Positions 60,960-64,000 of a stretch of DNA of 64,000 nucleotides are shown here, in pieces. The DNA is from Burkholderiales bacterium. Lineage in GTDB: Bacteria > Pseudomonadota > Gammaproteobacteria > Burkholderiales > Burkholderiaceae_C. Below the pieces are notes generated by a model, which searched no databases, was not told the DNA's origin, and saw only the letters and a program-made list of their open reading frames with translations. The position numbers were made by a program, and so were the translations under genes. The number at the start of each line of letters is the position of its first letter. Positions within the stretch are counted from its first letter, which is position 1. The DNA is taken from positions 1-64,000 of the forward strand of contig JACRBA010000148.1 in assembly GCA_016213265.1 (NCBI GenBank), written 5' to 3'.

Positions 60960-61951
60960 GCCAGCGCGCCCGGCGCCTCGATGGGCGTCGCCGTGCAGGT
61001 CTCGCAGCCGGCGGCGGCGAGCCAGGGGTCGCGGTCTTCGCCGCCGAAAATTTCCACCAGGAAATCCAGCATCGCCCGCGTGCGCGCCGGCACATGCTGG
61101 CGGGTGGGCATGCCCACCCACAGCGTGGACGAGAACAGCCGCCACTCGGGCAGCACGCGCTCCAGCGCATGCTCGATCAGCGCATCGGCCACCACGAAGG
61201 ACGGCAGCCCCGCGATGCCGAGCCCGGCCAGCGCCGCGGCGTAGTTGGTGTCGGTGTGGATGGTGCTGAGCACACCGCGGTGCGGCACCGCGTGGTGGGT
61301 CTCCAGCGCGCCCTCGCCGTCCTCCCCCACCGCGCCGCGGTAGAAGGTCATGGCGCGCTGCAGGTCGGAGATGGGCGGGATCAGCACGTCGTGCTGCAGC
61401 AGCTCGCGCGGGTGCTGCGGCCGGCCTCGGCGGTCCAGGTACTCGGGCGAGGCGCAGGTGATCACCTCGGTGCGGGCCAGGCGCCGGGCGATGAAGTTCC
61501 CGTCCAGCGGCTTGCGCAGCACCATCACGCTGAGGTCGAAATTGTCGTCCACCGTCTCCACCGGCCCGTTGGCGACGATCTCCACCGACACCAGCGGGTA
61601 ACGGGCGTGGAAACGCGGCAGGTGCTTGGCCAGCTGGTGCACCGCCACCGCCGGCGGCATCAGCAGCCGCACCGGGCCGCGCGGCTCGGCCACCGCCGCA
61701 TGGGCCAGGGCCTCGGCCTCGTCCACGTCAGCCAGGATGCGCCGCACGCGCTCGAGGTAGGCCTCGCCGATCTCGGTGAGCGCGATGCGCCGGGTGGTGC
61801 GGTTCATCAGCCGCGCGCCCAGGTGCTCCTCCAGCTCGGCCACGAGGCGGGTGACGACGGCTGGCGCCAAATCCAGCGCCCGCGCCGCCCCGGCGAAGCT
61901 GCCCTCGTCGATGACGCGGGCAAAGACACGCATGGCACGCAGGGAATCCAT
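60956..61951 (-). CDS. LysR family transcriptional regulator
   Basis: A 331-residue regulator. The N-terminal winged helix-turn-helix (MDSLRAMRVFARVIDEGSFAGAARALDLAPAVVTRLVAELE, residues 1-41) is followed by the linker helix and a periplasmic-binding-protein-like effector domain. The CrgA/DsdC-like opening MRVFARVIDEGSFAGAARAL is common in beta-proteobacterial LysR proteins that respond to aromatic or oxidative signals. ATG 61951 fits the family; the ORF track adds ten residues. It overlaps the convergent kinase gene by 4 bases. No divergent target gene is evident. Confidence 0.9.
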   Translation of the reverse strand: MDSLRAMRVFARVIDEGSFAGAARALDLAPAVVTRLVAELEEHLGARLMNRTTRRIALTEIGEAYLERVRRILADVDEAEALAHAAVAEPRGPVRLLMPPAVAVHQLAKHLPRFHARYPLVSVEIVANGPVETVDDNFDLSVMVLRKPLDGNFIARRLARTEVITCASPEYLDRRGRPQHPRELLQHDVLIPPISDLQRAMTFYRGAVGEDGEGALETHHAVPHRGVLSTIHTDTNYAAALAGLGIAGLPSFVVADALIEHALERVLPEWRLFSSTLWVGMPTRQHVPARTRAMLDFLVEIFGGEDRDPWLAAAGCETCTATPIEAPGALA

Positions 61952-62044
61952 GGCGCCGATTATTGCGCCCGCCTGGGGCATTGAGTCAATACGAGCCGGC
62001 TTTGTTGCCGTGGCGGCAACGCCGGATCCCTCCGGCCGCGGCCG

Positions 62045-63493
62045 TCAGAGGATGCGGCGGGGGTGGGCGAGCGCCTCGTGCGCGGCGTGCAGGCGGCGCA
62101 CCAGCACGCGGATGAAGGCGGCGTCGAAGCGGTGCCGGGTGTCCGGCGTGAGCTGCGCCAGGCTGTCCGGGTTGAACGACACGGTGGTGCAGGGCTCGCT
62201 CACGATGACGTCGGCCGCGTGCTTGCGCAGGTCGGGGCTGGGCGCCAGGTAGGCCATTTCGCCAACGGACGTGCCCGCGCCCAGGCGCGCCACGCGCTCG
62301 CCATCGCGGAAGACCTCCACCTCACCCTGGGCGATGCAGTAGAACTGCTTGCCCTCCTGGCCGCGCTTGAAGATCTTGTGGCCGAAGGGGAATCGCTGCC
62401 ACTTGGCGCGGTGCACCACCTCCCACAGCTCCACGTCGCCGAACTCGGCGAAGAACTCGAGCGCACGCAGCAGGTTGAAGCGCTCGGAGTCAAGCACCCG
62501 CTGCAGCTGGCCGCGCGGCACCTCGTGGTTGGTGATGAGCGAGGACAGCGACTGCGCGAACTGGTCCCAGTCCTCGGGGCGATCGCCAGGCGATTTGGCC
62601 AGCGCGCTGCGGATCGTGAGATCGAGCGCCTCGCTCACCCCCTCGCGCAGGCCGGTGAGCGCCGGCGCCTCGGCATGGCAGATCATGTGCAGCAGGGCAC
62701 CCTGGCTGTCGGCCTCGAACGGCGGACGCCCGGCGATCAGGTGGTAGAGCACCGCCGCCAGCGAGTAGATGTCGGCCCGGCAATCCAGCGTGCTGCCTTC
62801 CAGCTGCTCGGGCGACATGTAGGCCAGCGAGCCCACGCGGTGGATCTGCGTGCGGTCCGAGCCCATGTTGAGCACGCTGCCGAAGTCCGTGAGCTTGATG
62901 TCGAGCAGCTCGGGCCCGTCGGTGATGGCCAGGATGTTGGCCGGCTTCACGTCGCGGTGGATCAGGCCCTGGCGCCACACGTAGCCCAGCGCCATGGCGC
63001 ACTTGAAGCCGATCTCCACCACCTGCTCCAGCGGCAGCAGCCGGTCCTGCTGGCAGAAGTGGCGCAGGGTGGCCCCCGGCACGTACTCCATCACCAGGTA
63101 GGGCGCCATGCCGTCGTCCACCGCGTCGTGGATCTGCACCACGTTCGGGTGGTTCAGCCGCCCCACCAGGGCCGCCTCGGCGGCGAAGAAGTGCGGCGAG
63201 AAGTGCACGTCGGCCTCGGAGCGGCCGGCCGGCGAGCGCACGCGCTTGATGGCCACCTCGCGGCCGTGGAAATCGTCGTAGGCGAGGAACACCTCGCTCG
63301 TGGCTCCCTCGCCCAGGCGCCGCAGCACGCGGTACTTGCCGATCATCGGCGGGTCATCGGGCTCCAGCCGCGTGATCGCCACGGTGGAGTGCCCGCCCGA
63401 CGGCCGCGAGCGCGCGCCCGAGCCGGTGCCGGAGCGCAGCGACGGCGAGGAGGGCGATGTCGGCGATGAACGGGACGGGCGGGTGGAAGTCAC
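62045..63493 (-). CDS. Ser/Thr protein kinase fused to a cyclic-nucleotide-binding domain
   Basis: A 482-residue protein. After a Ser/Pro-rich N-terminus comes a Hanks-type kinase ([27 protein letters not shown] lysine; [25 protein letters not shown]), then a C-terminal cyclic-nucleotide/effector-binding fold ([36 protein letters not shown]). The latter would let cAMP, cGMP or another ligand control the kinase. GTG 63493 was chosen because residues upstream of it in the ORF track look like translated intergenic DNA; the first methionine before the kinase (MIGKYRV) is the other option. It is divergent from argS; no phosphatase gene is adjacent. Confidence 0.88.
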   Translation of the reverse strand: MTSTRPSRSSPTSPSSPSLRSGTGSGARSRPSGGHSTVAITRLEPDDPPMIGKYRVLRRLGEGATSEVFLAYDDFHGREVAIKRVRSPAGRSEADVHFSPHFFAAEAALVGRLNHPNVVQIHDAVDDGMAPYLVMEYVPGATLRHFCQQDRLLPLEQVVEIGFKCAMALGYVWRQGLIHRDVKPANILAITDGPELLDIKLTDFGSVLNMGSDRTQIHRVGSLAYMSPEQLEGSTLDCRADIYSLAAVLYHLIAGRPPFEADSQGALLHMICHAEAPALTGLREGVSEALDLTIRSALAKSPGDRPEDWDQFAQSLSSLITNHEVPRGQLQRVLDSERFNLLRALEFFAEFGDVELWEVVHRAKWQRFPFGHKIFKRGQEGKQFYCIAQGEVEVFRDGERVARLGAGTSVGEMAYLAPSPDLRKHAADVIVSEPCTTVSFNPDSLAQLTPDTRHRFDAAFIRVLVRRLHAAHEALAHPRRIL

Positions 63494-63684
63494 GGCAGGC
63501 AGGCGGCCAGGGTGGCGCAGGCGCGGCCAGAACACAACCGCGAGGCGCCAGGCTGCCAATGTGCCCCAGCCGCGGGGCAGCCGGCATGCCGAACAAGCCC
63601 GCATCCACCCCGCAAATCGGCGCCGCCGGCCCCGGGCCGCCCGCGCGGATGCCCGCGGGGCGCCCCCGTAGAATCCCGCCCACC
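63494..63684. other. Divergent kinase/argS promoter region
   Basis: About 190 bases. TAGAAT at 63669 is the likely argS -10. No operator-like palindrome stands out. Confidence 0.35.
63669..63674 (+). promoter_or_regulatory. Putative -10 box TAGAAT for argS
   Basis: Only ten bases separate the box from the ATG and no Shine-Dalgarno is present (CCCGCCCACC), so the argS mRNA may have almost no leader. Confidence 0.4.
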
Positions 63685-64000
63685 ATGATCCAAGCCAAGG
63701 CAGAGCTGCAGCTCGCGCTGGCGCGCGCCGTGGCGCAGCTGGCCCCCGACCACCCCTTCACGCCGGTCTTCGAGTCTCCCAAGCAGGCAGCGCATGGCGA
63801 CCTCGCCATCACCGCCGCCATGCAGCTGGCCAAGCCGCTGAAGAGCAACCCGCGCGCGCTGGCGCAGGCGCTCGTCGACGCGCTGAACGCCCAGCCGGAG
63901 GTGCAGCGCTGGGTGAGCGCGCTGGAGATCGCCGGCCCCGGCTTCATCAACCTGCGCCTGGCCCCCGCCGCCAAGCAGGCCATCGTGGCCGAGGTGCGCG
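63685..64000 (+). CDS. argS: Arginyl-tRNA synthetase, N-terminal part (cut by window end)
   Basis: Not in the ORF track because the frame has no stop inside the window. Translation from ATG 63685 gives [21 protein letters not shown], then [29 protein letters not shown] and [13 protein letters not shown]. This is the ArgS N-terminal (Add1) domain, which recognises the D-loop of tRNA-Arg; [14 protein letters not shown] and the GPGFINLRL segment are diagnostic. The catalytic HIGH motif would follow shortly beyond the window. The frame is open to the last base. Confidence 0.93.
   Translation, partial: MIQAKAELQLALARAVAQLAPDHPFTPVFESPKQAAHGDLAITAAMQLAKPLKSNPRALAQALVDALNAQPEVQRWVSALEIAGPGFINLRLAPAAKQAIVAEVR

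Overview
The window is high-GC, densely coded DNA from a beta-proteobacterium. Gene order and protein sequences (yhdP/nitrilase/glnE, hpf-ptsN-hprK, bamE-dapB, leuS-lptE-holA, rsmA-surA-lptD, HprK without a full sugar PTS) point to Burkholderiales, probably the Rubrivivax/Leptothrix/Ideonella/Comamonadaceae side. This placement is inferred from gene content only. No rRNA, tRNA, CRISPR array or insertion sequence was seen. About 50 protein genes are supported. Both ends cut genes: argG at the left, argS at the right.

Layout. 1-8 kb: argG 3' end, a putative exported protein, arsC, topB, a SET-domain methyltransferase gene, birA, a SPOR protein and a nitrilase-family amidase. 8-17 kb: the giant AsmA-like yhdP, glnE, an EamA exporter and a glutathione S-transferase. 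17-25.3 kb: a MerR regulator with an adenosylcobalamin-binding domain (CarH/LitR type), divergent from a probable light or singlet-oxygen stress operon (FAD amine oxidase, DUF1365, Cfa-like methyltransferase, chalcone-isomerase-like protein, GPH/MFS transporter, DUF3833 lipoprotein, SDR, SnoaL-like). 25-32.5 kb: HAD hydrolase, corA, hpf-ptsN-hprK, fur, bamE-dapB and an ExbB/ExbD pair.

32.7-39.6 kb is an accessory four-gene operon between exbD and leuS. It holds an unknown protein with a TTG start, a Tdp1-like double-HxK...N phosphodiesterase of the PLD superfamily, a RapA/SNF2-type helicase and a second unknown protein. All four are tightly coupled. It has the architecture of an antiphage or DNA-processing defence operon, and I cannot match the set with confidence to a named system. 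It is the best candidate for a new system here.

39.7-64 kb: leuS-lptE-holA, a broken hydroxyacid dehydrogenase gene, a GGDEF/degenerate-EAL protein, the thiL-pgpA-pncC operon, a FixJ-type two-component system next to the malic enzyme gene maeB, a secreted barnase-like RNase with barstar, the lptD-surA-rsmA operon, an AmgK-like kinase, a LysR regulator, a Ser/Thr kinase fused to a cyclic-nucleotide-binding domain, and the start of argS.

Three genes carry lesions that look like deletions or a stop loss: the cfa-like methyltransferase lacks about 25 residues of its SAM fold, the chalcone-isomerase-like gene has lost its stop, and the 2-hydroxyacid dehydrogenase is frameshifted. They may be real decay or GC-rich sequence errors. 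A recurrent TAGAAT/TACAAT -10-like box precedes many housekeeping genes.
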